From Thalassia testudinum (taxonomy: Eukaryota > Streptophyta > Magnoliopsida > Alismatales > Hydrocharitaceae), in NCBI GenBank assembly GCA_037157565.1, contig JAZHRO010000062.1, positions 3,162,001-3,226,000 of the forward strand: a stretch of DNA of 64,000 nt. Reading direction: 5' to 3'. The translations under genes and the position numbers were made by a program. Positions within the stretch are counted from its first letter, which is position 1. Every line of letters begins with the position of its first letter. Below are positions 23,154 through 34,898 of the stretch, in pieces. The notes under the pieces were generated by a model. That model made no database searches. It saw nothing but the letters and a program-made list of their open reading frames with translations, and was not told the origin of the DNA.

Positions 23154-23959
23154 CTAAGTTGAACACCTCCAGCTAGGTGTAAACCCAGTGGATAATTCAA
23201 AATGTAAAAGCAAAATATTAGAGTTGACAAGTCTGAGATCATGTGGCTCAATAAAGGGTTTTAATCTTTGTCCGTTGACAGTGAAAGGTTCAGATTTGTC
23301 AATTTCAGTGATCTCAATAGCTCCATTGTCAAAGATTCTCAAGATCTTGAAAGGTCTAGTCCATTTGGATCTGAGTTTCCCTGGGAAGAGTTTAAGTCTA
23401 GAGTCAAAAAGGACTTTCTGACTACGGTGAAATGATCTCCTATGAATGTGACGGTCATGGAAGGCCTTTAATTTATCCTTATAAATCCTCAAGTTTTCAT
23501 AAGATTCATTCCTTAATTCATCTAGCTCGGAAATTTGTAATCTTCTATAATCACCGGCCTTCTCAAGGTCCAAGTTACCCTTTCTGATGGCCCAATAGGC
23601 TTTGTGCTCAAGTTCAACAGGAAGATGACAATGTTTCCCGTACACAAGTCTAAAAGGAGACATGACTAATGGGGCTTTGCGAGCTGTCCTATACGCCCAC
23701 AGCTCATCGGAAAGGCGGGAAGACCAATCCTTTCTATCAGGTTTGTTGGTAGTCTGTAAAATCTTCTTGATCTCTAGGTTGGACAATTCAGCTAGTCCAT
23801 TGGTTTGAGGGTGATATGGTATAGCAATCCTATGTGACACCCCACACTTTTGAAGTAGTGACTGAAAATGTGTGTTTCTAAAGTCTGACTCTCCACCACT
23901 AATGATGGCTTTTGGTACCTCAAATCTAGAGAAGATAAAGTCTTGGACAAATTGTGTCC
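23154..23959 (-). pseudogene. C integrase, C-terminal part (cut by D)
   Basis: Continues from 33851 across element D. Open from 23840 with [18 protein letters not shown] (catalytic Glu kept), the WAYRTARKAPLVMSPFRLVYG block typical of Athila/Tat, and a C-terminal domain with LKLFPGKLRSKW and PFTVNGQRLKPF. Just upstream (about 23880-23910) the second catalytic Asp context reads AIISGGES where AIISDGGS is usual, so Asp is replaced by Gly. After its stop come only about 260 bp before the internal polypurine motif, leaving no room for an env-like ORF. Confidence 0.88.
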
Positions 23960-23964
23960 CAACT

Positions 23965-26709
23965 TGTTGAAGAGACTTGCTCGATCATGTTTTAACAGTT
24001 ATTACGTCGTAGTATAGGTGATCAAGCGTCGTCAACAAATAAAGAATTTTATTACTCGAAAATCAGAGTATCCGAGGTCGAACACAGGGAGCAATTGGAA
24101 TTTACTACTAATCAAAATGTAATTGAACACTCTAATTTACTCAAAACTTAAATTCAAACAAGAATGTATGCGGGTAAAGAGTAATTAGGACAAAAGAGTA
24201 AAATTGGACGTCTGATCTTGTGATCAGTCGTCTTAAAAGTATTTTCCCTTTTTCTTTTGCTTTCTGCAGTCTTCACTTTGCCTTTCTTTTTCTCTTCTGT
24301 CTTCTTCTTCTCACTTTAGATTCTGCTTCTACTTCCTTGATCTTCTGCCTTGGCTTTTCTTCTTCTTTCTCTGTCGTCTCTCCTTCTTCCTTCTTGGCTT
24401 CTGCGAAGGCTTCTTCTTCTTCCTTAGTCTTCTATTCTTCCTGCCTTTGCTTCTCTTCTCTGCTTTCTTCTCAGCAGTCTCTCTTCTTTTACTTCTTCTC
24501 TTCTTCTTCCTCGTGGCTAAGTCTCTCTTCCTCAACGTCCAGCCTGCCTACACAGAGAGCAAAACCTACCCCTTTCCCTCTACCCAAACATCTCTCTCTC
24601 TCTGCAATTCACTCAAGGACTCTCTCCCAGAGCCACACGGGTAATCGGGTCAGATTTCGCACCCGGGACCAGGCGCACCGAGAGGTGGGTGATGCGCGAG
24701 GTGTGCTCAGGATGGGTCGGGTCGGATCCCGCCAGATCCGCGAGGTGAAACCGCGAACGAGGCGAGCATGTGGGATCAGGTGAGGGACCTCACCCCTATT
24801 CGTTCGGAGGCGAATAGCATATAACACAAAAATAATTTATACTATACCTACGCTTTGCGTTTCGCCGATGTGGGACTATCCAGCCTGCCCCAATCTCGCG
24901 CGCGCCCATAGATCCTTCGTACGATTGCCACAGCTACAGACTTCGCAACGCTCCTTGCTGAGCCAGACCTCTTCGAACCGCTCACGCGAGTTTGCTGCGC
25001 CTGAAGCCTGGAAGACCTGACGCCTGGAGCTGCTGCGAAGCTGCTTCAACCTTCATCAATGGCGGCAGGAGCTTTGATACTGTCAAACACAAAACGAGCC
25101 TCTCGGCTCAATCAGACCAGCTGGGGACCTTCACCGTGGCACAGCGAAGGTGGTGAGCCATGCGGCAGGCCGTGGGATGGCCTAGGCGTGTGTGCCTAGG
25201 TCAACCTGTGGCAGGAAGTGTGGGGTTGTTCGGGGGACTGTGGTGGAGGTGTAGAGGGATGGCTGATGGGCGGAAGTTGCTCCTTGTGGTGAGGCAGAGC
25301 CTATGAGTCGGTTTGCGAGCCATGTGGAGGGGCGGAGTGGTGGATGCGGCTCGCCGGAGGTCGGTCGGCGGTGAGGAAGATGGAGGTGGTCAGCGACGGT
25401 CGAGGGGCAATTAAGTGAAATAAAAGGGGGAAAAGAGAGAGGGGAAGATGAAGAATGTTTTGAGCCTAACTACAGGGATGAAGGGGGACAGGGAGGCGGA
25501 CAGCTGTACCTGCTGTCACCGGAGAAGACGTTGCCCAGTGGAGGAGGACGGCGGCGACGACCGGGCTGAGGCGGCGTGCGCGGGTATTGCGCGACGCGGA
25601 GGAGAATCAGGAAGATGTCCCTGCCATTGGTTTTGTGGCAGAGCGAAGAGGGAGGGGAGGGGGGCTCGTCGGATCTCGCTGGGTTCTTGGCCGGAGAAGA
25701 AGAGACGAATTGGAGGTGGAAGTCCGGCCAAGTCAAGCTAAAAATGAGCAGCCGGAGGTCTGGGTTCTTTTATAGGCACTGGGCCGTGCTTTCAGAGCGT
25801 GGAGGGCACACCTATGTCTCTGATGGCTCACCAGAGAAGTAAAGAGGTTAGATACCCAAATCCCTCGTGCGTTCGCATGAGAGATTGGGTTCACACCAGA
25901 GATTGTGATTGGCCTTAGATGGAAGGAAATTCCTCAGAGAATCTCCCTTCCATTTCTGGGAGGGGATCTCTGAGGAATCAGAGAGTAATCCCTCTCTAAA
26001 CCTCGCCGGAGGTTGGTTCTGCCCTAACAATGGCGGCAGGACCTGATTGCAAAGGTGGCGAGGAAATTAGGGGGCTCTCTGCAATGATTTCAAAAGATAG
26101 GACCAAATTGTGATTTGGGTGTACTAAATTGCAAAGTAGGTCAAGATGACCTCCCCTTAGGTCCAACTTTTGGTGAAAACCTAATTTGGACCTAAGGAAT
26201 CCAATGGTGAAGTTGGATTTTAGGTTTGACCTCGTTTGACTGGACATTTTGCGTAAAAACCTAAATTAGGTTACTTGAAGAGCTAGGACCCTAATCTAGG
26301 TCAAACTGGGTTCCAAAGGCCACATTAAGTGTTCTAAACCCTAAGGAGTATTTTTCCATGATTTTTAGAGGATTTACTTGATTTTTATCCTGACTGAAAC
26401 CTTGTTAGTTTAAGCAGGTCTATTTTAGGGTTACCAAATGTCATTTAATTCCTAGATTGCACATAAATCCATTTCTGATTGACTCAACCCACTTTTTATC
26501 TCATTTAGACCATTTGACCTATGTTTTCCCTCTAAGAAATCCCGTTTATGTACTGCAATGGTAAAATTACAGTTTTAACCTTTAATTCATGTTTTCTTCT
26601 CAGAGCACTTATTCCTTCATTTAGGTCTTCTTCTAGGTTATGTAGGAGCTTTTATCTTCTTTATTGGGTCAAAATGAGCTAGTTATGGCTTATGATGAGG
26701 CTCTCATCA
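23965..26709 (-). repeat. D left LTR (3' LTR)
   Basis: 2745 bp, collinear with 31143-33845. In the minus direction it shows a U3 end with TGATGAG-AGC-CTCATCA, a dyad at 25856-25888, the TATA at 25767-25774, a GC-rich stretch, a purine-rich run (about 24535-24290) and the motif GCTCCCTGTGTTCGACCTCGG (24072-24092). The Lys/Arg-rich frame 24329-24535 is a reading of the purine run. Confidence 0.95.
25767..25774 (-). promoter_or_regulatory. D left LTR TATA box
   Basis: Minus strand TATAAAAG within CCTATAAAAGAACCCAG. Confidence 0.65.
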
Positions 26710-26747
26710 TACCTGCATGCCCAGCCTTTGCTAGTCCCTTAGCAAAA
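26710..26747 (-). promoter_or_regulatory. D terminal PPT (altered) and hairpin
   Basis: Minus strand: TTTTGCTAAGGGACTAGCAA, then GGCTGGGCATGCAGGTA before TGATGAGAG. The G-run is broken (GCAGG for GGGGG) unlike in the other elements, which may have weakened it. Confidence 0.65.
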
Positions 26748-28028
26748 TTTCAAGGTTTTAACTTCTATTCTAGACCCTGAGTGTAAGTGCTTTTCTTTTT
26801 CTTTTGTGATTAGGTTAGAATTCCGACAATAGGCTTAGAGGTATTCAAGTACCAACCAAAATCCGGACCTGTTCCACTTTAGCCTTAGTCCTCTGCAAAG
26901 GTTTCTACGGCCCACAAAAACTAACCTAGGGTTTGTTGGATTCCGTGGTTAAAACACCCGTGCTTAAGACATTTGTAGCCTAAGTTCAGTTTGCAGTGCA
27001 TTTTTGTAAGGGAGAGATAGAAGATTTATTTGTTTGGAGAGCTTTCTCTCTCTTTTCCTTTTATTTCTAGCTTCAGATTAGCTTCTCAACACGGTCTGTA
27101 TCGGATTCCTCGTCCCCATCATCAATCCTCAAGGGTCCCTGGCTTTCGAGATTTCGAGATAATCCCGCCCATGGCAACCCCCAGAACCCTGGCTTTTGAG
27201 ATTTTGAGATAATCCCGCCCATGGCGTTCCATGGCCGAATTCAGCCCCTGGCGATCGACATTTCGTGATAATGCCGCCCATGGTATCTGAACCAGCAGAG
27301 TGCTTACATGCCCCCAGTAGGATATTTAAATATCCTAAGCGACAAGCACCGAGGAGACGATATGTTACGCATCTTCGAGGGGAATTTCTCGCCTCTCCGC
27401 GTTGGGAACTCGTCCAAATCAACTTGTGTTGATTGGCCGCTCCTAATCTAGGTGACTTTTTCAGAACATTAAACGCTTTTGCGTGATTTGGATGTTTATG
27501 CGCACTGAACCAAATTGTGTGTGAATTTGGGGTGCTTAGGTTACCGAATCCCGCAAACCGGAGGTCGGTTAACGAGGCCGAATACTTCCTAAGCCTTAGA
27601 CCTAATACTCAAGCTTCGCATTTTCCTCAACCTCTCAAGGATTATCCAGATTTTAGCGGATACGTAAATTTTTAAGCTAACAAATCTAGCCCAAGAGGCC
27701 TAAGACCAGCGTTCCCGCTAATCTCTTGTTGTGTCTCCTTAGCACTTTTCCTTTTATTTCTTTTCTTGATCTGGTCTAGAACTTCAGTTAATTCCTTAAT
27801 CTTTTACTAATGACTATTTCCTTTTCTTTTTCTTTTTCATTTTGTGCTCCTTTTCGTCATTTTTGCTCTTTTTCTCCTTATGAATATGTGGCTCACAAAA
27901 TTTTCTCCCTCCCCCATTTTTTGTTCTTTTTCATAATTTTTCAATTTTTTTGTGCTTTTGACGTATGTGAATTTTTTTGTGTGAGAATCCTTCTGATTTT
28001 TTCTTGATTCTGTATGTATGCACTTTAT
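26748..28028 (-). other. D 3' UTR
   Basis: About 1.28 kb without a convincing ORF. It contains three tandem copies of a roughly 38-bp unit at 27137-27283 and a T-rich stretch at 27800-28000. Confidence 0.55.
27137..27283 (-). repeat. Three tandem copies in D 3' UTR
   Basis: Copies at 27137-27175, 27187-27225 and 27246-27283 (plus strand: CCCTGGCTTTYGAGATTT…GATAATCCCGCCCATGGC). The third has drifted. They contain the dyad CCATGG. Confidence 0.75.
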
Positions 28029-28063
28029 CACCCCCCATGCCTAAGTTTTGCAATGTCCTCATC
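28029..28063 (-). promoter_or_regulatory. D internal polypurine motif
   Basis: Minus strand: CGATGAGGACATTGCAAAAC, then TTAGGCATGGGGGGTG. The GGGTTGCCTCCC-GTTAAGCGCT relic lies at 28273-28294, just past the ORF stop. Confidence 0.65.
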
Positions 28064-28307
28064 GTAAACGGAGGGTGTGAAATAGTGTTGAGGTCAGGGA
28101 CTTAGAACAGGATACATTGGGTGGGTGAATGGGTCGGGAATGAATGATGCGGATGATTTTAAGCTCTGATACGTGTACCAGAGGTGGGATCAACTGTCTA
28201 AGGATGAACTCAAGGTGCAATGGACGTGGAGTACAGACGGATAATCAGACGGGTCTCTGTTTTTGAGATGACGGGTTGCCTCCCGTTAAGCGCTAAATTT
28301 AATGACT

Positions 28308-29573
28308 TTAGCCAAGCGAAAAATGGGGTGGAGAGGGAGTGGTCAAATCAACGGAATTTTGTAACACAAGCACCTTGATTAAGAGCCTGGTTGGTCCAAC
28401 CAGGTGCTTGTTAAGATCAGCAGGCTGATGATGCAGCCCAAACCCAATAAGTCTAGTGGGTTGATAGATGTAGATTAGTAGATGTGACACCCACCAAATG
28501 TAGTGAAGTTCTGATGAATATGGAAGTGAAAACTCGGGTTTACGCTGAGTCGAATCAGCTTGGTCAGAGTAGGGTTTCGAAAAATAATCAATGTAAGGCG
28601 TGGAATCCCTACAGGGGTGATCAAAGAATGATGGCTCCTGACTTTCGGTCTGATCAGTGCCCGATACCCCATATAGATATGGAGTTGAATCATCTGCAAA
28701 CGGCTCAGTGAGAGGTGAATCGGAATAGAAATTGAGTTCGGTTGCGGGTCGGGGTAGGGAATGGGTTTTGATTAGTTCTGTATATGTGGAGCAGGTGGCT
28801 TCAAAGAAAATTGGCTTGTTATAATCAAGAAGCAGATTTTCTCCGATATTTTGGTCAGATTCGAGATCGTCGGAGAGTTTGCGAAAATCAAAATTTGAAT
28901 GAGATTCAAGATCATGAGTTCCACCATAGAATAAATCATATGTTGCAGATTCAGCAGCCAGACTGGGGTCTAGCCTAAATGTTAATTCTGAGCTTAAAAG
29001 GGTGTCCCTATTGGGTAGAGGCTCAGGTTCAACATTAGTAGGGCAGACCCAATCGAAACCCTGCTCGTCCAACTCCTCGATTTTTGTGTCATAGATTGGC
29101 ATGACTTCTAAAAAATCAATTCGTTCCTCTGAGGATGTTGGCGAGGGATATTCATCAAATCGAGGCCCAAAATCATATTCTTCATTAAAAGATTGATCTT
29201 CTTCATCTGGGGCCTTGAAATCCTCAAAATAGGTTTTAGATCTAGGCTCTAGGCTTAGGATGTGGGTTGAATTACTAGAATCTAGGTCTGAATAACCCTC
29301 GAGGGTCACCTTATCAGAATAAAGGATGAAATTTACACCCTCGAGAGGTTCAGTTCTACTCTCATTCTTGCAGGAGTTTTGGGATTCTAAAATGGGTTCA
29401 TCATGGTATTTTCCTGCATTTGGAGCTTCCCAACCTTCTTCAATATCAGGCACATTGCATTCTATCTGGGTTGGGAATCCACAACCATTTTGTGCCTCAA
29501 ACCTGAGATCAGATTTATCCTCGATGTTGTCCCAAGATAGTTCCTCCTCTGTTTGTGGTATATATGGGTATTT
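28308..29573 (-). CDS. D ORF2: acidic protein with C-terminal GxGLHHQ segment
   Basis: About 420 codons are open after the TAG at 29574-29576, with the first Met at 29453 (381 residues). Most of it is acidic and Ser/Pro-rich, with no low-complexity repeats. Near the start is GWEAPNAG, which may correspond to the W-E-A word that precedes a stop in F and G. The C-terminal 70 residues turn hydrophobic (YIWWVSHLLIYIY) and hold LIGFGLHHQPADLNKHLVGP, the segment shared with H, F and G. No retroviral enzyme motif. It is the longest intact version of this frame in the window, but I cannot assign a function. Confidence 0.65.
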   Translation of the reverse strand, partial: KYPYIPQTEEELSWDNIEDKSDLRFEAQNGCGFPTQIECNVPDIEEGWEAPNAGKYHDEPILESQNSCKNESRTEPLEGVNFILYSDKVTLEGYSDLDSSNSTHILSLEPRSKTYFEDFKAPDEEDQSFNEEYDFGPRFDEYPSPTSSEERIDFLEVMPIYDTKIEELDEQGFDWVCPTNVEPEPLPNRDTLLSSELTFRLDPSLAAESATYDLFYGGTHDLESHSNFDFRKLSDDLESDQNIGENLLLDYNKPIFFEATCSTYTELIKTHSLPRPATELNFYSDSPLTEPFADDSTPYLYGVSGTDQTESQEPSFFDHPCRDSTPYIDYFSKPYSDQADSTQRKPEFSLPYSSELHYIWWVSHLLIYIYQPTRLIGFGLHHQPADLNKHLVGPTRLLIKVLVLQNSVDLTTPSPPHFSLG

Positions 29574-29939
29574 CTAGTCAATAACTTGTTTTACTAATCT
29601 CATTATCTCTTCCCGTTTTTCAAGACTATCTTGGTGTTGCTTCCAAAGTCGAGGATTTGTCATACATTGAAGGTATTCAATATTGTGCAGTTTTTCTATC
29701 TCAATGTATGTAGTAATGAGCAAGTCACGGGTTGATCCTTTGTTGGCTTCTGCTAATAGTACTTGGGCACAAGTTATGATAAAGGTTGAGGTTGTTGGGA
29801 CATCAACCTGAATGTTTCCTACTGTTATTGAGGTTTCTTCATTTTCATAGAATTTCATGGCATCCTCAATCATTTTATCTCTCATGGATCTCTGATATTC
29901 AGGTTTCTTGAATGGTAATCCTAAGTGGTTTGGCTGCAT
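29574..29939 (-). CDS. D ORF1: small helical protein
   Basis: 121 residues from ATG 29937-29939 to TAG 29574-29576. It is largely predicted helical by eye: charged residues alternate with Leu/Ile (IEIEKLHNIEYL, HQDSLEKREEIMRLVKQVID). Upstream in frame there are stops, so this start is the earliest possible. The end IMRLVKQVID-stop is similar in character to F's VVALVQSWDDS-stop, and I suspect the two stops correspond. Unknown family; no CCHC knuckle. Confidence 0.55.
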   Translation of the reverse strand: MQPNHLGLPFKKPEYQRSMRDKMIEDAMKFYENEETSITVGNIQVDVPTTSTFIITCAQVLLAEANKGSTRDLLITTYIEIEKLHNIEYLQCMTNPRLWKQHQDSLEKREEIMRLVKQVID

Positions 29940-31121
29940 ATTTGGATCAGGTGGTGGAATCCAGATGTGGAATCAAAGTTGGAATCAATATGTAGAATCA
30001 AGTTATGAAGCGATCAGATCTGAATAACGAGTCCCGCTAAAAATGTGTATGTGTGCTCTAAAGAGAAAAGATGAGGGACTGGAGATGTTTTTGACCCAAT
30101 CAAGACACCCAAAGATGTTTGGATGACTATGGAGGTTCAGGGCGGATGGACCCCTGGATCAGAAGATCGTCCACCTGAGAATTACCTGGGCAGCCAGAGA
30201 GGGAGAGTCCCGCAAAGACCCCTATACGGTAGAGCGTCCTCATGGGTTACAGGGTTTCCCCCACCCGACCTCTCTTGTCACTGAGATTCCAGGTAGACTA
30301 GAATGGGGACCTTGACCGCTTAAGTCTACCACTTTTATTTCAAAGGTGCTTTAGGGTTCTCACTTGAACCTTAGATAGTTTGATGTTGTCACCTAATTTA
30401 GAGGTTGGTTGACCCAAGGGGTCAACTTCACCTGACCTGTCCTATAGATGGCAGAATGATTCTTGGTTTAGAGCCTAGTGATCACCCTGATTCGACTCCC
30501 AGGTTATTAGGTCCAAAAATTTTAAGATTCAAGTGATTTTAGAGTTCAATTTTTTCCTTAGGGTTTGTCTTGTTTAGATCACTTCAATCAAGGTCTTGGG
30601 TGACACACTGATGCGGGAAGGTTTATTTCCTTTTATGCAGGCATGTGTAACTAACACTCCCAGATCCTACTGTAGAAACCCTAATTTGGTTCTATTTCCA
30701 ATCCACTTTTCTTTTTCACAAAAATTCTCTTTGGACTTGAAAGCAAGAAATGTGTTGTCCATAGAGATTAAGCGTTATTTCTATTAGGCACATGAATTTG
30801 TGGGATGGAATCTAAAAAAAAATCTCTCTAACTTCAAGAACATTTGAAAAAAATTTCGCAAAATTAAGAAACGTTTGCCTTAAAGATGGTGATTACTATA
30901 TAAAGAAGGCAATTGATTCCTAAATTGATTTTCTTCCTTTTGTCTTTTCAGGATTAGGGGATAGTTTAAGGAAGGAAAGAAATTACCTGCCCTGGAGTGG
31001 TTGACTTGCGGGAGGGATTTTCTTGTGAAATACCTGCAAGATCACATCAAAGCATAGTAGGGCAAGTTAGTGTTCAATATGAAGAAAAGAATGTAGAGAC
31101 TAGTGGTAAATTGCGCGTTGC
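29940..31121 (-). other. D 5' leader
   Basis: About 1.2 kb untranslated between PBS and ORF1. The frame 30596-30787 on the plus strand is antisense and has no support. Confidence 0.5.
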
Positions 31122-31139
31122 TCCCCGGCAACAGCGCCA
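31122..31139 (-). promoter_or_regulatory. D primer-binding site (tRNA-Asp)
   Basis: Plus strand TCCCCGGCAACAGCGCCA, one mismatch to the tRNA-Asp 3' end as I recall it, 3 nt from the right LTR. Confidence 0.88.
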
Positions 31140-31142
31140 AAA

Positions 31143-33845
31143 TGTTGAAGCGACTTGCTCGATCGTGTTTTAACAGTTATTACGTCGTAGTATAGGTGAT
31201 CAAGCGTCGTCAACAAATAAAGAATTTTATTACTCGAAAACTGGAGTATCCGAGGTCGAGCACAGGGAGCAATTGGAATTTACTACTAATCAAAATGTAA
31301 TTGAACACTCTGATTTACTCAAAACTTAAATTCAAACATGAATGTATGTGGGTAAAGAGTAATTAGGACAAAAGAGTAAAATTGGACGTCTGATCTTGTG
31401 ATCAGACGTCTTAAAAGTATTTTCCCTTTTTCTTTTGCTTTCTGCAGCCTTCACTTTGCCTTTGTTTTTCTCTTCTGTCTTCTTCTCACTTTAGATTCTG
31501 CTTCTACTTCCTTGATCTTCTGCCTTGGCTTTTCTTCTTCTTTCTCTGCCGTCTCTCCTTCTTCCTTCTTGGCTTCTGCGAAGGCTTCTTCTTCTTCCTT
31601 AGTCTTCTGTTCTTCCTGCCTTTGCTTCTCTTCTCTACTTTCTTCTCAGCAGTCTCTCTTCTTTTACTTCTTCTCTTCTTCTTCCTCGCGGCTAAGTCTC
31701 TCTTCCTCAACGTTCAGCCTGCCTACACAGAGAGCAAAACCTACCCCTTTCCCTCTACCCAAACGTCTCTCTCTATCTACAATTCGCTCAAGGATGCTCT
31801 CCCAGAGCCACACGGGTAATCGGGTCGGATTTCGCACCCGGGACCAGGTGCACCGGCAGGTGGGTGATGCACGAGGTGTGCTCAGGATGGGTTAGGTCAG
31901 ATCCCGCCAGATCCGTGAGGTGAAACCGCGAACGAGGCGAGCGTGTGGGATTAGGTGAGGGACCTCACCCCTGTGCGTTCGGAGGCGAATAGCATATAAC
32001 ACAAAAACAATTTATACTATACCTGCGCTTTGCATTTCACCGATGTGGGACTATCCAGCCTGCCCAAATCTCGCGTACGCCCGCAGATCCTTCATGCGAT
32101 TGCCACAGCTGCAGACTTCGCAGCGCTCCTTGCTGAGCCAGACCTCTTCGTACTGCTCGCACGAGTCTGCTGCGCTTGAAGCCTGGAAGACCTGACGCCT
32201 GGAGCTGCTGCGAAGCTGCTTCAACCTTCGTGAATGGTGGCAGGAGCTTTGATACTGTCAAACACAAAACGAGCCTCTCGGCTCAATCAGACCAGCTGGG
32301 GACCTTCGCCGTGGCACGGTGAAGGTGGTGAGCCATGCGGCAGGTCGTGGGATGGCCTAGGCGTTCGTGCCTAGGTCAACCTATGGCCGGAAGTGTGGGG
32401 TTGTTCGGGGGACTGTGGTGGAGGTGTAGAGGGATGGCTGATGGGTGGAAGTTGTTCCTTGTGATAAGGCGGAGCTTATGAGTCGGTTGGCGAGCCGTGT
32501 GGAGGGGCGGAATGGTGGATGCGGCTCGCCGGAGGTCGTTCGGAGGTAAGGAAGATGGAGGTGGTCAGCGACGGTCGAGGGGCAATTAAGTGAAATAAAA
32601 GGGGGAAAAGAGAGAGGGGAAGATGAAGAATGTTTTGAGCCTAACTACAGGGATGAAGGGGGATGGGGTGGTGGACAACTATACCTGCTGTCACCGAAGA
32701 AGACGTTGCCCAGTGGAGGAGGATGGCGGCGACGACGGGGCTGAGGCGACGTGCGCGGGTATTGCACGACGCGGAGGAGAATCAGGAAGATGTCTCTGCC
32801 ACTGGTTTTGTGGCAGGGTTCTTGGCTGGAGAAGAAGAGACGAATTGGAGGTGGAAGTCCAGCCAAGTCAAGCTAAAAATGAGTAGCCGGAGGTGTGGGT
32901 TCTTTTATAGCCACTAGGCCGTGCTTTCAGAGCGTGGAGGGCATGCATGTGTCTCTGATGGCTCGTCGGAGAAGGAAAGAGGTTAGATACCCAAATCCCT
33001 CGTGCGTTCGCACGAGAGATTGGGTTCACACCAGAGATTGTGATTGGCCTTAGATGGAAGGAAATTCCTTGGAGAATCACCCTTCCATTTCTGGGAGGGG
33101 ATCTCTGAGGAATCAGAGAGTAATCCCTCTCTAAACCTCGCCGGAGGTTGGTTCTGCCCTAACAATGGCGGCAGGACCTGATTGCAAAGGTGGCGAGGAA
33201 ATTAGGGGGCTCTCTGCAATGATTTCAAAAGATAGGGACCAAATTATGATTTGGGTGTACTAAATTGCAAGGTAGGTCAAGATGACCTCCCCTTAGGTCC
33301 AGCTTTTGGTACAAACCTAATTTGGACCTAAGGAATCCAATGGTGAAGTTGGATTTTAGGTTTGACCTTGTTTGACTAGACATTTTGCGTAAAAACTCAA
33401 ATTAGGTTACTTGAAGAGCTAGGACCCTAATCTAGGTCAAACTGGGTTCCAGAGGCCACATTAAGTGTTCTAAACCCTAAGGAGTATTTTTCCATGATTT
33501 TTAGAGTATTTACTTGATTTTTATCCTGACCGAAATCTTGTTAATTTAAGCGGATCTGTTTTAGGGTTACTAAATGTCATTTAATTCCTAGATTGCACAT
33601 AAACCCATTTCTGATTGACTCAACCCACTTTTTATCTCATTTAGACCATTTGACCTATGTTTTGCCTCTGAGAAATCCCGTTTATGTACTATAATGGTAA
33701 AATTGTAGTTTTAACCTTTAATTCATGTTTTCTTCTTAGAGCACTTATTCCTTCATTTAGGCCTTCTTCTAGGTTATGTAGGAGCTTTTATCTTCTTTAT
33801 TGGGTCAAAATGAGATAGTTATGGCTCATGATGAGGCTCTCATCA
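31143..33845 (-). repeat. D right LTR (5' LTR)
   Basis: 2703 bp. Same features as the left copy: TATA 32902-32909, dyad 32991-33023, U3 inverted repeat 33829-33845. It lacks about 40 bp present in the left copy around 25640-25690. Confidence 0.95.
32902..32909 (-). promoter_or_regulatory. D right LTR TATA box
   Basis: Minus strand TATAAAAG; the expected start point for the D transcript. Confidence 0.65.
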
Positions 33846-33850
33846 CAACT

Positions 33851-34340
33851 ATATGATCATTAGTCCTCGAGGGGATGGCTCCAATCCATTTAGAAACATA
33901 CCAACTGCTAGTAAGATATACTCGAAGCCATGAGAATTTGGAAAAGGTCCCATGAAGTCAATGTTCCATATATCAAAGATTTCACACACTATGATTGGAT
34001 TCAAGGGCATCATGTCTCGGTGGTCAATACTGCTGAGAGACTGACAGCGTGGACATGCCCTACTATATTCATGTGCATCTTTGAAAATTATGGGCCAATA
34101 AAAATCACTCTACCAAATTTTTGCAGTAGTCCTTTTGCTAGAGAAATGATCGCCACAAGCCTGGTCATGGCAGCATGACAGAATACTATCAATCTCCTTA
34201 TCAGGGACACACTTCCTAAGAATCTGGTCTTTGCAGTGCTTGAAAAGCCAAGGTTCTTCCCTGTAATAGTGCTTGGCCTTGGATCTAAGTTTGTCTTTTT
34301 GATGTCGGACCTAATTAGAGGGAATGATTCTAGAAGCTAG
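33851..34340 (-). pseudogene. C integrase, N-terminal part (cut by D)
   Basis: Shows the HHCC zinc-binding region in order (…CCHDQACGDHFSSKR… then ACPRCQ at about 34045) and the start of the catalytic core ([24 protein letters not shown]). The first catalytic Asp, expected after AV in AVDY, is Gly (AVGMFLNG). An in-frame stop interrupts the zinc region. The rest of the core resumes at 23959 on the far side of D. Confidence 0.85.
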
Positions 34341-34838
34341 GTAGTTGACAATGTTAGCATACCAGGGAAGATCAAAATGGATGACCAGCAATTGCTCATC
34401 AGGGAAGTGGTCAGAAATAGGAAGTGAAGGAGTTATCGCTTCTGAAGGAAGGCAAGATAAGTGGTCAGCTACCACATTCTGCTTCCTGGCCTTGTCACGA
34501 ATCTCTAAATCAAATTCCTACAATAGCAAGATCCATCTAATCAGACGAGATTTCACATCCTTCTTGGCGAGAAGATGTCGAACTGTTGTGTGGTCAGTGT
34601 AGACTATAATGTGGGAACCTAAAAGATAGGGTCTGAATTTTTCCAGTGCAAATATTATAGCTAGCAATTCATTTTCTGTGACAGTGTAATTCCTCTGAGC
34701 TTCATCTAAGGTCTTGCTAGCATAATTAATGACTGTAGGTTTCCCGTCAAGTTTTTGATCAAGTATAGCCCCTACTGCATAATTAGAAGCATCGCACATG
34801 ATCTCAAAAGGGTGAGATCAATTCAGAGATTGTAGTAT
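34341..34838 (-). pseudogene. C RNase H domain
   Basis: [13 protein letters not shown] with the first Asp, then [20 protein letters not shown] with the Glu and [16 protein letters not shown] with the third Asp: all three acidic residues of the Ty3/gypsy RNase H are in place. The frame then runs into RLIRWILLL and a stop. It degrades the RNA strand during reverse transcription. It follows RT in normal order. Confidence 0.88.
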
Positions 34839-34898
34839 TGCTGCCTTTGTAATCAGATCACGAAGTGTTGTATAGGCACGAACACAATCGTCAGAGAT

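Larger units (their letters stand above)
23965..33845 (-). mobile_element. D: non-autonomous LTR retrotransposon with ORF, inserted in C integrase
   Basis: LTRs 23965-26709 and 31143-33845, both TGTTGAAG…CTCATCA, with a perfect TSD CAACT (23960-23964 and 33846-33850). The interior holds PPT (26710-26747), 3' UTR with a three-copy repeat, internal polypurine motif, a two-part ORF on the minus strand (28308-29939), leader and PBS (31122-31139). No gag/pol motif. Its LTRs look very alike, so it is probably a fairly young insertion (judged by eye). Confidence 0.93.

Noticed and set aside
24329..24535. 68-aa Lys/Arg-rich frame, also at 31504-31710
   Set aside because: It reads a purine-rich run in D's LTR. 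Keeping the same length in both LTRs is not independent evidence because the LTRs were identical at insertion.
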